Shown here: piece after piece, positions 52,967 through 62,339 of the stretch
Position numbering within the stretch: the stretch's first letter is position 1
How the letters are laid out: the number at the start of each line of letters is the position of its first letter
Source: Streptomyces agglomeratus
GTDB taxonomy: Bacteria; Actinomycetota; Actinomycetes; Streptomycetales; Streptomycetaceae
Direction: 5' to 3'
DNA: 64,000 bases
NCBI RefSeq assembly: GCF_001746415.1
Contig: NZ_MEHJ01000001.1
Coordinates: 2,811,001 to 2,875,000, forward strand
The notes under the pieces: model-generated
The model's database searches: none
What the model was told of the DNA's origin: nothing
Seen by the model: only the letters and a program-made list of their open reading frames with translations
Translations under genes and position numbers: made by a program

Positions 52967-54265
52967 TTACCCAGGTGGGGACGGGGTCAGACCGCCCCGG
53001 GACAGGACACGCGCCAGGGATTCCACGACCTCGGGCTGATAGTCGCGGCCGGTGCCCAGACGCAGCTGCTCCAGGGCGCTGAGCGGCCCGCCCAGTCCAC
53101 CTCCGCTTTCCCCCGAGAGATCGTCGTATGCGTTGACGGCGCGGACGATACGGGCGGAAAGCGGCTGCTCACGGTAGGGGTCGGCCTGCCGCTCGACGAC
53201 CACGGCGACCTCGGCCGGGACTCCGGTCTGGCGCACGACCGCTCCCCCGAGCAGGGCGATACGGCGCTGCTCGGCGGGCGGGAGCGAGGCGGTGGCGCCT
53301 CCCTGCACCGGGTCGAGCAGGGAGAGCTGTCCGATGTCGTGCATCAGCGCCGCGTACTCCAGAACCGTGAGGTCGGGCTCGGAAAGCCCCAGCTCACGCC
53401 CCACGGCGCGGCTGAGCTGGGCGACGCGGCGGGCATGGCCCTGCGGGGTGTAGCCGGCGATCTCGGTCGCGCGGGCGAGCGAGGTGATGGTCTGGCGGTA
53501 CGTCGTACGCACAGCGGCGTACCGGCGGGAGGACAGCTGCGTGAGCAGCAGTGGTACGCAGAAGACGGGCAGCGCCCAGAGCCCGGCGACGGCGACGCCG
53601 AGCGCCATGACGGCCCCGGTGGCGCAGACGGCCGAGCCGATGCCGAGCAGCGCCCGCAGCTCGTCGCGGAGCAGCGGCCCGTACGGGTAGCCGGTACGGG
53701 CGCGGGCCATGACGGCGGCGAGGACGGCGTCGCACAGGGCCGTGAGCACGAGCAGGAGGGCGAGGAGGAGGGCGTGGTACGGGCCGTGGCCGATCCACTT
53801 GCCCCACAGTCCGGAGTTGTAGAGCGGCTGGAAGCACACGGCGGCGAAGGCGACGGTGAGGACGCGGCGCACGACGTGGTCGAGGGCGGGCCCGTGCCCG
53901 GCGGCGACGTGGGGCACGGCGCCGGCGAGGGCGCCCGCGACGACCACGGCGACGACCTGGAGGACTCCGTGGGTGGTGGGCTGACCCGCGTTCTGACCGA
54001 GCAGGGCGTAAGCCAGGGCCCCGGCCGCGCCGAGCGGGGCCGGTTCGCGCTGGGCGGGCAGAGCGGCCGGACCGCTGCGTACACCCCACCGGGACAGCTC
54101 CCCGACGGTGATGAGCGCGCCGAAGGCGAGGGCGATGCCGGGTTCGGTGATCCCGTGCCAGAGGGTGTCGCCGAGGGCCCAGGCGGTGACCGCGGCGGCG
54201 ACGCAGTACACGAGCGCGAGGGCGCAGGCGGGCCTGTGCCCCCTCACCCGGCACACCCCGTCCAC
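52967..54265 (-). CDS. Membrane HD-domain phosphohydrolase with degenerate GYP motif
   Basis: About 432 residues. The GTG at 54265 has GGGGGAAAG eight bases upstream; the GTG at 54247 is equally possible, so the start is uncertain. Seven to eight membrane helices fill residues 15-230, then a cytoplasmic HD domain with RRVAQLSRAVGRELGLSE and the metal HD in ALMHDIGQLSLL. The HD-GYP signature HHExxDGxGYP is missing (VVERQADPYREQ at that place), so it may be an inactive or a differently specific paralogue of the intact HD-GYP protein next to it. Both are transcribed towards def. Confidence 0.8.
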   Translation of the reverse strand: MDGVCRVRGHRPACALALVYCVAAAVTAWALGDTLWHGITEPGIALAFGALITVGELSRWGVRSGPAALPAQREPAPLGAAGALAYALLGQNAGQPTTHGVLQVVAVVVAGALAGAVPHVAAGHGPALDHVVRRVLTVAFAAVCFQPLYNSGLWGKWIGHGPYHALLLALLLVLTALCDAVLAAVMARARTGYPYGPLLRDELRALLGIGSAVCATGAVMALGVAVAGLWALPVFCVPLLLTQLSSRRYAAVRTTYRQTITSLARATEIAGYTPQGHARRVAQLSRAVGRELGLSEPDLTVLEYAALMHDIGQLSLLDPVQGGATASLPPAEQRRIALLGGAVVRQTGVPAEVAVVVERQADPYREQPLSARIVRAVNAYDDLSGESGGGLGGPLSALEQLRLGTGRDYQPEVVESLARVLSRGGLTPSPPG

Positions 54266-54509
54266 CGAGGGGTCTTTCCCCCGGCCGGCCCTTCCCGCCG
54301 GGGCACTGCCCGGCTCCGCCGCGCGGCGACCACGCCCGGCGAACACCTGCGGGCCCGCGGTGGCCGCGGGCGGCGGCAGCCGGCCCGTCCGGCGCTCGGG
54401 GACATGCCCGGAGCGTGTCCGGGGCCCGAGGGCTGCCCCGGTTCGGGAGCGGGCGGGGTGGGCAGCATCCCCGCGGGGCGCGTACGGGACGCCACCACGC
54501 CGGCCGTGC

Positions 54510-55943
54510 TCACTCGGACCGGCCCGGTGCCTGCGGCCGGCCCACGGCACCGGCGGGCGCGGCCGACCCCTCGCCCGCACCGGACGTGTCGCCCCCACGC
54601 GGTGGCGGGACGTTTCCTCTCGGGTCGGTCTGTTCGTCCGAAGTGACCCGGACGTGCCAGCCGTGGCGGGCCAGCGCCCTGGTCAGCGCCTGCACCATCC
54701 GTGGGTCGAACTGCGTTCCCGCGCACCGCTCCAGCTCCCGCACAGCCGTCGCCACCGGCCGCGCCCGCCGGTACGACCGCGTCGACGTCATCGCGTCGAA
54801 CGCGTCCGCGACCGCGACGACCCGCGCGAACTCCGGGATCTGCCCCCCGGCCAGCCCGTACGGATAACCGCTTCCGTCCAGCCGCTCGTGGTGGTGCAGG
54901 ATCGCCGCCCGCGCCTCCCCGAGGAATCCGATGCCCCGGACCATCTCGTGCCCGTACTCCGGATGCAGCTCGATGACGCGACGCTCCTCCGGTGTCAGCG
55001 GTCCGTCCTTGCGGAGCAGCCGCGTCGGCACGCCGAGCTTGCCGACGTCGTGCAGGATTCCGGCGAAGCGCAGGCCCTCGACGCGGTCCTCCTCCATGCC
55101 GAGTTCACGCGCGATCATGACGGAGGCCCGGCCGACCCGTTCGCTGTGCCCGCGCGTGTACTGGTCCTTGAGGTCGACCGCCTGCACGAGGGCGCGGATC
55201 GTCGCCTGATGGGCGGCGCGCTCGCGGTGGTACTGCGCGAACACCCAGCAGGAGATGTACATCGGCAGGAGCACGAAGAGCGCGGCGAGCGGCCCGTACG
55301 GACTGCGCCAGAGCACCGCCGTCATCAGCCCCGCCAGCCCCTGCACGCAGTGCGGCGGGACGGAGCGCAGCAGCAGCCCGCGCCAGGCGGTGCGCGCGGG
55401 CAGCCGCTCGGCGGTGGCGAGGATGCCGCCGTCGAGTGCGGTCAGGACCAGGCAGAACCCGAGGACGGCGGCCCCGGCGGGCAGCAGGACGTACGGAAAA
55501 TCGGGCACGGCCTGCGACGGCCCGAGGCCGCCCGCGCCGCCTCCCAGCGCGGCGCCGCCGTCGAGGTGGGCGCAGATGTGCGCCGCGCACCACGCGGCGA
55601 GCGCCAGCTGCGCCGCCCGCCAGACCCGCCGGACCGCGCGCGGGCGCTGCTCGACATGGCCGACGAGCGCGCCGGGTACGGCGACGAGTGCGGCGGCCGG
55701 AGGCGGCAGGAGCAGTACGGCGGCGAAGAGCACCGGGAAGAAGGAGCCCGCGCCGACCCGTACCGCGCTGACGAGAAAGGGCCGGCGCCCGAGCAGTTCG
55801 CAGCCCGCGCAGAGCGCCGCGAGGAGCGCGGCGGTCCTCCAGGGGACACCGGCGCCCGGCCACAGGGCGGGGAGCGTACAACAGGCGGCCGCGAGCAGCA
55901 CGCACAGGATGTACGCGCGCGCCGCCACCGAAAGGGCTCTCAC
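54510..55943 (-). CDS. Membrane HD-GYP phosphohydrolase, candidate cyclic-dinucleotide phosphodiesterase
   Basis: About 477 residues from a GTG at 55943 with AGGAG seven bases upstream; a GTG at 56039 lies in the rsrA hairpin and is unlikely. Residues 10-260 have seven to eight hydrophobic segments and the C-terminal 180 residues are an HD-GYP domain: RGHSERVGRASVMIARELG, GILHDVGKLGVP, and the full HHERLDGSGYPYGL. A Ser/Gly/Pro-rich tail follows. Metal-binding residues are intact, which is consistent with cyclic-di-GMP phosphodiesterase activity, but this is inferred. It lies directly downstream of sigR-rsrA. Confidence 0.87.
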   Translation of the reverse strand: MRALSVAARAYILCVLLAAACCTLPALWPGAGVPWRTAALLAALCAGCELLGRRPFLVSAVRVGAGSFFPVLFAAVLLLPPPAAALVAVPGALVGHVEQRPRAVRRVWRAAQLALAAWCAAHICAHLDGGAALGGGAGGLGPSQAVPDFPYVLLPAGAAVLGFCLVLTALDGGILATAERLPARTAWRGLLLRSVPPHCVQGLAGLMTAVLWRSPYGPLAALFVLLPMYISCWVFAQYHRERAAHQATIRALVQAVDLKDQYTRGHSERVGRASVMIARELGMEEDRVEGLRFAGILHDVGKLGVPTRLLRKDGPLTPEERRVIELHPEYGHEMVRGIGFLGEARAAILHHHERLDGSGYPYGLAGGQIPEFARVVAVADAFDAMTSTRSYRRARPVATAVRELERCAGTQFDPRMVQALTRALARHGWHVRVTSDEQTDPRGNVPPPRGGDTSGAGEGSAAPAGAVGRPQAPGRSE

Positions 55944-56020
55944 CAGCTGGCTCCTGTTGTCCCGGTCCGCCCGCCACCATGCGTGCGCCACGCTAGCGAG
56001 TTGAGCGGGTCCGGAGACGA

Positions 56021-56065
56021 CGAAGCGGCCGATTAGCACCTTCGAGTGATAATCGGCCGACTTCG
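56021..56065. terminator. Inverted repeat downstream of rsrA
   Basis: CGAAGCGGCCGATTA (56021-56035) pairs with TAATCGGCCG-A-CTTCG (56050-56065) with one bulged base. It lies 20 bases past the rsrA stop and separates it from the HD-GYP gene. Confidence 0.8.
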
Positions 56066-56084
56066 TGACAAGCGGGCGGGGAGG

Positions 56085-56411
56085 CTACGCCTCGCGGGCG
56101 GCGGCCGGCAGATCGGGCGCCGCCGTGGCCGTGACGTCCTGCTCGGGGACGGCCTGCCCCGACCGGATCAGGTCGATGCGCCCCATGACCTTGGATCGCA
56201 GGTCCGCCGGTACGTCGTCACTGCCGCAGCAGCGCTTCACCAGCTTCTTCACGGCCTGTTCGAGGCCGTACTTCTCCAGACACGGCGAGCACTCCTCGAA
56301 GTGCACTTCGAACTTGGTGCAGTCGCTGTCAGGCATCTCGTGGTCGAGGAACTCGTAGAGATGATCCAGGACCTCTGAGCAGTCAGTCTCGTGCGGCTCT
56401 CCGCAGCTCAT
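56085..56411 (-). CDS. rsrA: Redox-sensing zinc anti-sigma factor RsrA
   Basis: 108 residues; S. coelicolor RsrA has 105. The zinc and redox motif HFEECSPC (H-x3-C-x2-C) is present, with an extra Cys in HETDC and the RCC pair near residue 60. In reduced form zinc-RsrA binds sigma-R; disulphide stress ejects zinc and releases the sigma factor. The start overlaps the sigR stop by four bases (ATGA), coupling their translation. The C-terminal Ala/Asp-rich tail is not conserved. Confidence 0.97.
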   Translation of the reverse strand: MSCGEPHETDCSEVLDHLYEFLDHEMPDSDCTKFEVHFEECSPCLEKYGLEQAVKKLVKRCCGSDDVPADLRSKVMGRIDLIRSGQAVPEQDVTATAAPDLPAAAREA

Positions 56412-57235
56412 GAGCCCGAACCTTTCCCGTCGTTCGACTCTCCGGCACCCGCCGGAACCAGCCCGCGGTCGCGCGCGTAGTCCTCGAGCATGCCGCGCAG
56501 CTGGCGGCGGCCCCGGTGCAGCCGGGACATCACCGTACCGATGGGTGTACCCATGATGTCCGCGATCTCCTTGTACGCAAAGCCCTCTACATCCGCGAGG
56601 TAGACCGCGATGCGGAACTCCTCGGGGATGGCTTGCAGCGCGGACTTGACGTCCGAGTCGGGCAGGTGGTCGAGCGCCTGCGACTCGGCGGAGCGCAGGC
56701 CGGTCGACATGTGCGACTCGGCGCGCGCGAGCTGCCAGTCCTCGATCTCCTCGGCGCCGCTGCGCTGAGGTTCCCGCTGCTTCTTCCGGTATGTGTTGAT
56801 GAAGGTGTTCGTCAGAATGCGGTAGAGCCACGCCTTCAGATTCGTACCTTCACGGAACTGGTGGAAGGACCCGTACGCCTTGGCGTACGTCTCCTGCACC
56901 AGGTCCTCCGCATCGGCCGGATTGCGCGTCATGCGCAGCGCGGCCGAGTACATCTGGTCGAGGAAGCCCAGGGCATCACGCTCGAAACGCGCGTTGCGTT
57001 CGACGGTGCTCTCCTCCGCCGCCTGGCCGCCGTCGTCGGTCCCTGTGTCGGTCCCAGTGACCGGACCCACCTCCTCCAACGCCGTGGCGGGGCCGAATGC
57101 GGACCCGCTCGAATCGGAGGATAGACGACGATCCTGCCCGGCCGCCGCCCGACGAGGGGCGGTCTTGGCCGCGGTGAGCACCGTCCACTCCAGGTCAGCG
57201 GTGTTCGAGCGGCTCGGGCAGATGGTCGATCCCAT
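56408..57235 (-). CDS. sigR: ECF sigma factor SigR (thiol-oxidative stress), long form
   Basis: 275 residues from the ATG at 57235 ([10 protein letters not shown]), the unstable long isoform sigma-R'. The stable form starts at the GTG at 57070 ([10 protein letters not shown]), exactly 55 residues later and preceded by a GAGGAGGT site, the same offset as in S. coelicolor. Region 2 is [17 protein letters not shown] and [19 protein letters not shown] (in part), and region 4 is [28 protein letters not shown] (in part). It controls the thioredoxin, mycothiol and protease genes after disulphide stress. The sigma-R-type promoter at 57286-57312 drives the long transcript. Confidence 0.96.
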   Translation of the reverse strand: MGSTICPSRSNTADLEWTVLTAAKTAPRRAAAGQDRRLSSDSSGSAFGPATALEEVGPVTGTDTGTDDGGQAAEESTVERNARFERDALGFLDQMYSAALRMTRNPADAEDLVQETYAKAYGSFHQFREGTNLKAWLYRILTNTFINTYRKKQREPQRSGAEEIEDWQLARAESHMSTGLRSAESQALDHLPDSDVKSALQAIPEEFRIAVYLADVEGFAYKEIADIMGTPIGTVMSRLHRGRRQLRGMLEDYARDRGLVPAGAGESNDGKGSGS

Positions 57236-57285
57236 GCGACGGACTCCCTCTCCACGTACGTGCGGTGTATGTCGACGCACGCAAT

Positions 57286-57312
57286 AACAGAGGTGCCGCG
57301 CTCATCATTCCC
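57286..57312 (-). promoter_or_regulatory. sigRp2, sigma-R-dependent autoregulatory promoter
   Basis: GGGAAT (57312-57307) and GTT (57288-57286) are exactly 18 bases apart, the sigma-R consensus. The predicted start lies about 45-50 bases upstream of the sigma-R' ATG at 57235. Confidence 0.92.
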
Positions 57313-57383
57313 GGCGTCCGCCGATGATCAGCATTCCCGGCGTCGCCGATGACCAGCATTCCCGGCGTCCGCCGATGATCAGC
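57307..57383 (-). repeat. Three tandem 25-26 bp repeats each carrying GGGAAT
   Basis: Units 57307-57332, 57333-57357 and 57358-57383 are near-identical, with one base missing and one substitution in the middle copy. The last unit contains the hydrolase stop codon (57379-57381), while the first ends with the real sigRp2 -35 element. So the -35 sequence is present three times. Confidence 0.95.
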
Positions 57384-58011
57384 GAAGTCCGCCGATCCAG
57401 CCGCCGACGGCGTCCGTGATCGTCGCGACCACCTCTTCGGGGGTGCTTCCCGCCTTCTTCGGTACGGCGAACCCGTGATCCGCGTGGGGGATCTCCACCA
57501 GTTCGTACTCTCCGCCGGGGAATTCCGCGGGCTTGCCGAAGGGATCGTTCCCGCCCTGTACGACCAGCGTGGGGACACCGGCGCCCAGCAGCTCCCCCGC
57601 CCGGGACTTCTCCGGCCGGCCGGGCGGGTGCAGCGGGAAGCTGAGCGCGAGGACGGCGTGCGCGCCGAGACCGGCGGCGGTGCGGCACGCGACACGCGCC
57701 CCGGCGCTGCGCCCGCCGGAGACGACCGGCAGCCCCCGCCCGGCCAGCGCGGGCCACAGCCCGTGCCAGCCCGCGTCCAGCGTCTTGGGCGCGGGGGCCA
57801 CCTTCTTCCCGGCCACCCTCCAGGGCTGCTCCACCAGGGCAACGGTCACCCCGAGCGGGGGCAGCGCGGCGGCGAGCCCCTGGAGGTCCCGCGCCCCGAT
57901 CCCACCGCCGGCGCCGTGGCTCACGGCCAGGACGATCCAGGGCGCCTCGGCTTCGGCCCAGGTGATGCGCGCCCGGCCTGCCTCTGTCTCCACGGTTTCG
58001 CTGTGCGTCAC
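57379..58011 (-). CDS. Alpha/beta hydrolase (dienelactone hydrolase/KANL3-like)
   Basis: 210 residues. The nucleophile elbow is SGGRSAGARVA (GxSxG), the acid is in VVQGGNDPFGKP, and the catalytic His is in HADHGFAVP. The oxyanion region is AVSHGAGGGIGARDLQ. The fold is the small alpha/beta hydrolase group; the substrate is unknown. It is upstream of sigR on the same strand, and its 3' end has been duplicated twice to form the 26-bp repeat array. The ATG at 58011 is 55 bases from the end of the SRAP gene. Confidence 0.87.
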   Translation of the reverse strand: MTHSETVETEAGRARITWAEAEAPWIVLAVSHGAGGGIGARDLQGLAAALPPLGVTVALVEQPWRVAGKKVAPAPKTLDAGWHGLWPALAGRGLPVVSGGRSAGARVACRTAAGLGAHAVLALSFPLHPPGRPEKSRAGELLGAGVPTLVVQGGNDPFGKPAEFPGGEYELVEIPHADHGFAVPKKAGSTPEEVVATITDAVGGWIGGLR

Positions 58012-58065
58012 GCGCCCATCCTGCGCCCGCGCCGCCGGGTCCTCAAAAGTCCCACGCCCATCACC

Positions 58066-58881
58066 TCAGAACAGCGTCTCCACCTCCGGCGCCGCCAGCT
58101 CCTCCAGCAGCTCGGGCCCGTTGTTGCGCACGTTGCTGACGGCCGTGGCCACCGGGTACGCCCGCATCAGTCCGCCCGGCGGCGGCGCCAGCAGTTCCCG
58201 TACCTCCTCGACGTCCGTACGGGCCGGATCCAGCCACGCGTCCCACCGGTCCCGCGTCAGCATGAGCGGCATCCGGGGGTGGATGTCGGCCAGCGAGCCG
58301 GGCCCGGTGGCCGGGGCGACCGCCAGCGGCGACTTCTCGGCCTCGGTGGTGATCACGGAGCAGGTCACCCACCACGCCTGCGGATGCCCCTCCGGCAGCG
58401 TCGGGTCGCGCCAGAAGTCGTACAGCCCGGCCATCGCCATGACCGACCCGTCCGCCGGGGCAACGAAGTACGGCTGCTTCCGCGGCCGCTTCTTCTTCCC
58501 CTCCTCCTCAAGCTGCCGCTCCTGCGCGCCGGTGACCCACTCGTAGTAGCCGTCGGCCGGAATGAGGCAGCGGCGCGAAGCGAAGGGCTGCCGGAACGAC
58601 GGCCGCTCGTGCACCGTCTCCGCCCGCGCGTTGATCATCCGCGCCGCACCCTCGGGCGACCTCGACCACGACGGGACGAGCCCCCACTTCAGCGTCCTCA
58701 GCTGCCGAACCGGACCGTCCTGCGGCGCGTCCTTCACAGGACGCTCCAGGACGACGTGGACCTCCTTGGTGGGCGCCACGTTCCAGTCCGGGGCGAGCGC
58801 CTCCTTGGGGTCCCACTTCCGCACATCGAAGAGCCCGACGAGATCCTCGGGCCGCCGGCTCGCTGCATACCGTCCGCACAT
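58066..58881 (-). CDS. SRAP/HMCES-family abasic-site protein (SOS response-associated peptidase)
   Basis: 271 residues. The catalytic Cys2 (MCGRYA, exposed after Met removal), NARAETV, ADGYYEW with the conserved Glu, and HPRMPLML with the His are all present, so it should form the thiazolidine crosslink to abasic sites in single-stranded DNA. It protects replication forks and self-reverses. A Lys/Arg-rich loop (EEEGKKKRPRKQ) is inserted near residue 130. It is divergent from the M50 protease gene, with the starts 50 bases apart. Confidence 0.95.
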   Translation of the reverse strand: MCGRYAASRRPEDLVGLFDVRKWDPKEALAPDWNVAPTKEVHVVLERPVKDAPQDGPVRQLRTLKWGLVPSWSRSPEGAARMINARAETVHERPSFRQPFASRRCLIPADGYYEWVTGAQERQLEEEGKKKRPRKQPYFVAPADGSVMAMAGLYDFWRDPTLPEGHPQAWWVTCSVITTEAEKSPLAVAPATGPGSLADIHPRMPLMLTRDRWDAWLDPARTDVEEVRELLAPPPGGLMRAYPVATAVSNVRNNGPELLEELAAPEVETLF

Positions 58882-58930
58882 AAGTGCCAGACTGCCACGA
58901 CTGCCCAGACCTCAAGGAGCCGCCCGGAAC

Positions 58931-59644
58931 ATGGACACCACCCAGCTCGGCGACCTGTGGGACCGCCTCTTCGGTACGCAGCCGGATCCCGACCAGTGGC
59001 TCGTGATCGCGACGGCCCTCGCCGCACTCGCCGTCGTCGTCCCGCACGCCGTCTGGCGGGTGGCGCGCAACGCCATCACCATCGCGCACGAGGGCGGTCA
59101 CGGCCTGATCGCCCTGCTCACCGGCCGGAGCCTGGACGGCATTCGACTGCACTCCGACACCAGCGGCCTCACCGTCAGCCGGGGCAGGCCGACCGGCATC
59201 GGCATGATCCTCACGGCCGCCGCCGGTTACACCGCCCCCTCGCTCCTGGGTATCGGCGGCGCCTGGCTGCTCGCCTCGAACCGCATCACGCTCTTCCTGT
59301 GGATAGCGACGGCCCTGCTGCTCGCGATGCTGGTGATGATCCGCAACGCGTACGGCGCCCTCACCGTGATCGTCACCGGCGCCGCCTTCCTCCTCATCTC
59401 CTGGCTGACGACGCCGCAGGTGCAGGCGGCGTTCGCGTACGCCGCCGTCTGGTTCATGCTCATCGGTGGCGTACGGCCCGCCTTCGAGCTCCAGGCCAAG
59501 CGCCGTCACGGCGGCGCCCCGGACTCGGACGCCGACCAGCTGTCGCGACTCACGCACGTACCGGCCCTGGTGTGGCTGCTCTTCTTCCACACGGTGTCGG
59601 TGTGCGCACTGCTCGGCGGCGGCCGGTGGCTGCTCGGGCTGTGA
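58931..59644 (+). CDS. M50 (site-2-type) membrane metallopeptidase
   Basis: 237 residues from the ATG at 58931. It has five to six membrane helices. The zinc motif HEGGH (HExxH) is in IAHEGGHGLIALLTGR in the second helix. The second M50 motif (NxxPxxPLDGG) is not obvious, so it belongs to the minimal M50B-like group. Such proteins cleave substrates within the membrane; the substrate is unknown, although sigma-R-linked proteolysis would be a natural idea. A minisatellite follows its stop. Confidence 0.85.
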   Translation: MDTTQLGDLWDRLFGTQPDPDQWLVIATALAALAVVVPHAVWRVARNAITIAHEGGHGLIALLTGRSLDGIRLHSDTSGLTVSRGRPTGIGMILTAAAGYTAPSLLGIGGAWLLASNRITLFLWIATALLLAMLVMIRNAYGALTVIVTGAAFLLISWLTTPQVQAAFAYAAVWFMLIGGVRPAFELQAKRRHGGAPDSDADQLSRLTHVPALVWLLFFHTVSVCALLGGGRWLLGL

Positions 59645-59687
59645 GGGCCGCCGACGGCCGGCTGCCCGGAGCGCGAGAGCCGCGAGT

Positions 59688-59775
59688 GCGGTGAGGGTCA
59701 CGAGTGCGGTGAGCGCCGTGCGTGCCGTGAGTGTGGTGAGCGCCATGCGTGCCGTGAGTGCCGTGAGTGCCGTTG
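59688..59775. repeat. GTGAG/GCCGTG minisatellite
   Basis: About 90 bases built from GTGAG, GTGC and GCCGTG units. A 25-base block at 59709-59733 recurs with one change at 59736-59760 (period 27). It lies between the M50 stop and the aroA promoter region. Confidence 0.85.
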
Positions 59776-59880
59776 GCGGCTGTTACCGCCCGTCGGCGTA
59801 CGGACACCGCTGAGTTACGCCCCGGTTTCAGCGTATTTGATCAAGATCCGGGTTCGCCGCGAACCACTAAAGTGATGGCC

Positions 59881-61224
59881 ATGACCGAAAGCTCCGTGCA
59901 CCCCGCCCTCTGGCCCGCCCCGCGCGCGGGCGAAGCCGTCGACGCGACCGTCACCGTGCCCGGATCGAAATCGGTCACCAACCGCGCTCTCGTCCTCGCC
60001 GCCCTCGCCGCCGAGCCCGGATGGCTGCGCCGCCCGCTGCGTTCCCGCGACACCCTGCTGATGGCCGACGCCCTGCGCGCCATGGGCGTGGGCATCGAGG
60101 AGACCGTCTCGTCCAGCTCGTCGGCCACCGCCGAGCTCAACGGCTCGGGCGAGGCGTGGCGCGTCATCCCCGCCGGGCTGCACGGCCCCGCCACGGTCGA
60201 CGTCGGCAACGCCGGCACCGTGATGCGCTTCCTGCCGCCCGTCGCGGCGCTCGCCGACGGCGACATCCGTTTCGACGGCGACCCCCGTTCGTACGAACGC
60301 CCCCTCGGCGCCGTCATCGAGGCCCTGCGCACCCTCGGCGCCCGTATCGACGACGACAGCCGGGGCGCGCTCCCGCTGACCGTGCACGGCAGCGGCGCGC
60401 TGGACGGCGGAGCGGTCGACATCGACGCGTCGTCGTCCTCGCAGTTCGTCAGCGCGCTCCTGCTGTCCGCGCCGCGCTTCAACCAGGGCGTGGAGGTGCG
60501 TCACACCGGCGCCACCCTCCCGTCCATGCCGCACATCCTGATGACCGTCGACATGCTGCGCGCGGTCGGCGCCCAGGTCGACACCCCGGAGTCCGGCGGC
60601 GAGCCGAACGTCTGGCGGGTCTCCCCCGGCGCCCTGCTGGGCCGCGATCTGACCATCGAGCCCGACCTCTCCAACGCGCAGCCGTTCCTCGCCGCGGCCC
60701 TGATCACCGGCGGCCGCGTCACGATCCCCGACTGGCCGGAGCGCACCACCCAGCCGGGTGACGCGCTGCGTGAGATCTTCACCGAGATGGGCGGTTCCTG
60801 CGAGCTCACCGAGCAGGGTCTGACGTTCACCGGTACGGGTACGGTCCACGGCATCGACGTGGACCTCGGCGACGTCGGCGAGCTGACCCCGGGCATCGCG
60901 GCGGTCGCCGCCCTGGCCGACTCCGAGTCCGTCCTGCGCGGCGTGGCGCATCTGCGGCTGCACGAGACCGACCGGCTGGCCGCTCTCACCCGTGAGATCA
61001 ACGCCCTCGGCGGCGACGTCACCGAGACCGAGGACGGCCTGCGCATCCGGCCGCGCCGCCTGCACGGCGGGACCTTCCACACGTACCACGACCACCGCAT
61101 GGCGACGGCGGGCGCGATCATCGGGCTCGCCGTGAAGGACGTACAGATCGAGAACGTGGCGACCACCGCGAAGACACTGCCCGACTTCCCGCAGATGTGG
61201 ACCGGAATGCTCGACGGAAACTGA
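59881..61224 (+). CDS. aroA: 3-phosphoshikimate 1-carboxyvinyltransferase (EPSP synthase)
   Basis: 447 residues from the ATG at 59881; an ATG at 59875 is possible. EPSP synthase motifs are [36 protein letters not shown] (substrate and PEP loop), [12 protein letters not shown], PEPYKVxx region and the acidic catalytic [12 protein letters not shown], then [11 protein letters not shown]. It condenses shikimate-3-phosphate with PEP in the shikimate pathway and is cytosolic. It probably forms a unit with rsgA, which begins 15 bases after its stop. The N-terminal loop GNAGT resembles class I glyphosate-sensitive enzymes. Confidence 0.96.
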   Translation: MTESSVHPALWPAPRAGEAVDATVTVPGSKSVTNRALVLAALAAEPGWLRRPLRSRDTLLMADALRAMGVGIEETVSSSSSATAELNGSGEAWRVIPAGLHGPATVDVGNAGTVMRFLPPVAALADGDIRFDGDPRSYERPLGAVIEALRTLGARIDDDSRGALPLTVHGSGALDGGAVDIDASSSSQFVSALLLSAPRFNQGVEVRHTGATLPSMPHILMTVDMLRAVGAQVDTPESGGEPNVWRVSPGALLGRDLTIEPDLSNAQPFLAAALITGGRVTIPDWPERTTQPGDALREIFTEMGGSCELTEQGLTFTGTGTVHGIDVDLGDVGELTPGIAAVAALADSESVLRGVAHLRLHETDRLAALTREINALGGDVTETEDGLRIRPRRLHGGTFHTYHDHRMATAGAIIGLAVKDVQIENVATTAKTLPDFPQMWTGMLDGN

Positions 61225-61239
61225 CGGGGCCCTGACGAC

Positions 61240-62250
61240 ATGCGCCGCTACGGCAAGAACCCCGACGAGGACGACATCCGGATCCGCCCCAACCGCAAGG
61301 GCAACCGGCCTCGGACCCATACCCGCCCCAAGCACGAGGACGCCGTCGAGGGCTTCGTCCTGACCGTCGACCGGGGCCGCATCACGTGCCTGGTCGACGA
61401 CCGTACGGTCATCGCGATGAAGGCACGCGAGCTGGGCCGCAAGTCCGTCGTCGTGGGCGACCGGGTCGCCATCGTCGGCGACCTGACGGGCGACAAGGAC
61501 ACCCTGGCCCGCATCGTCCGGGTGGAGCCGCGCCGCTCGGTGCTGCGCCGTACCGCCGACGACGACGATCCGTTCGAGCGGGTGGTCGTCGCCAACGCCG
61601 ACCAGCTGGCGATCGTCACGGCCCTGGCCGACCCCGAGCCGCGCCCGCGCATGATCGACCGCTGCCTGGTGGCGGCGTACGACGCCGGGCTCGAACCTCT
61701 CCTCGTACTGACCAAGTCGGACCTGGCGCCGGCGGACCAGCTGCTGTCCGCCTACCGTCCCCTCGGCGTCCCGTACATCGTGACCAGCCGCGAGGACCTG
61801 GCGAACGGGGCGGCGACCGAGCTGGTGCGCAAGCACCTCCAGGACAAGGTGACGGCGTTCGTCGGCCACTCGGGCGTCGGGAAGACGACGCTGGTCAACA
61901 CGCTGGTGCCGGAGGACCTGTGGCGTACGACCGGCGTGGTCAACGCGGTCACCGGCCGCGGCCGGCACACCACCACGTCGGCGCTCGCGCTGCCGCTCAC
62001 GGGGGTCGACGGCTGGGTGATCGATACGCCCGGTGTCCGTTCCTTCGGGCTGAACCACGTGGATCCCTCACGCGTCATCCTCGCCTTCCCCGACCTCGAA
62101 CCGGGAACGGAGGGCTGCCCGCGCGGTTGCAGCCACGACGAGGCGGAGTGCGCGCTGGACCAGTGGGTGGCCGACGGTCACGCCGATCCGGCCAGGCTCG
62201 ACTCGCTGCGCCGTCTGCTCGCGACGCGGGAGCGGCGCGAAGGCGACTGA
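61240..62250 (+). CDS. rsgA: Ribosome small-subunit GTPase RsgA
   Basis: 336 residues. The N-terminal OB domain (about 30-95) precedes a circularly permuted GTPase with the order G4 (LTKSD), G1 (GHSGVGKTTLVN), G2/G3 (RGRHTTTSALAL, DTPGVRSFGL). The C-terminal zinc-binding CPRGCSHDEAEC is intact. It checks assembly of the 30S decoding centre before subunit joining. The ATG at 61240 is 15 bases from the aroA stop. A basic Arg/Lys-rich N-terminal tail should aid rRNA binding. Confidence 0.95.
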   Translation: MRRYGKNPDEDDIRIRPNRKGNRPRTHTRPKHEDAVEGFVLTVDRGRITCLVDDRTVIAMKARELGRKSVVVGDRVAIVGDLTGDKDTLARIVRVEPRRSVLRRTADDDDPFERVVVANADQLAIVTALADPEPRPRMIDRCLVAAYDAGLEPLLVLTKSDLAPADQLLSAYRPLGVPYIVTSREDLANGAATELVRKHLQDKVTAFVGHSGVGKTTLVNTLVPEDLWRTTGVVNAVTGRGRHTTTSALALPLTGVDGWVIDTPGVRSFGLNHVDPSRVILAFPDLEPGTEGCPRGCSHDEAECALDQWVADGHADPARLDSLRRLLATRERREGD

Positions 62251-62339
62251 TCACGCCGCGTTTACGTCTGCGGGCCCTCAATGGGGGCATAATCCACCAA
62301 GTCAGACGAAGCAGTCACCGACGCTGGAGGAAACCGACC

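Noticed and set aside
48824..54646. Plus-strand open frame of about 1,940 codons
   Set aside because: It runs antisense to several certain genes (carboxypeptidase, def, TPR) and has the low-complexity composition of a shadow frame.
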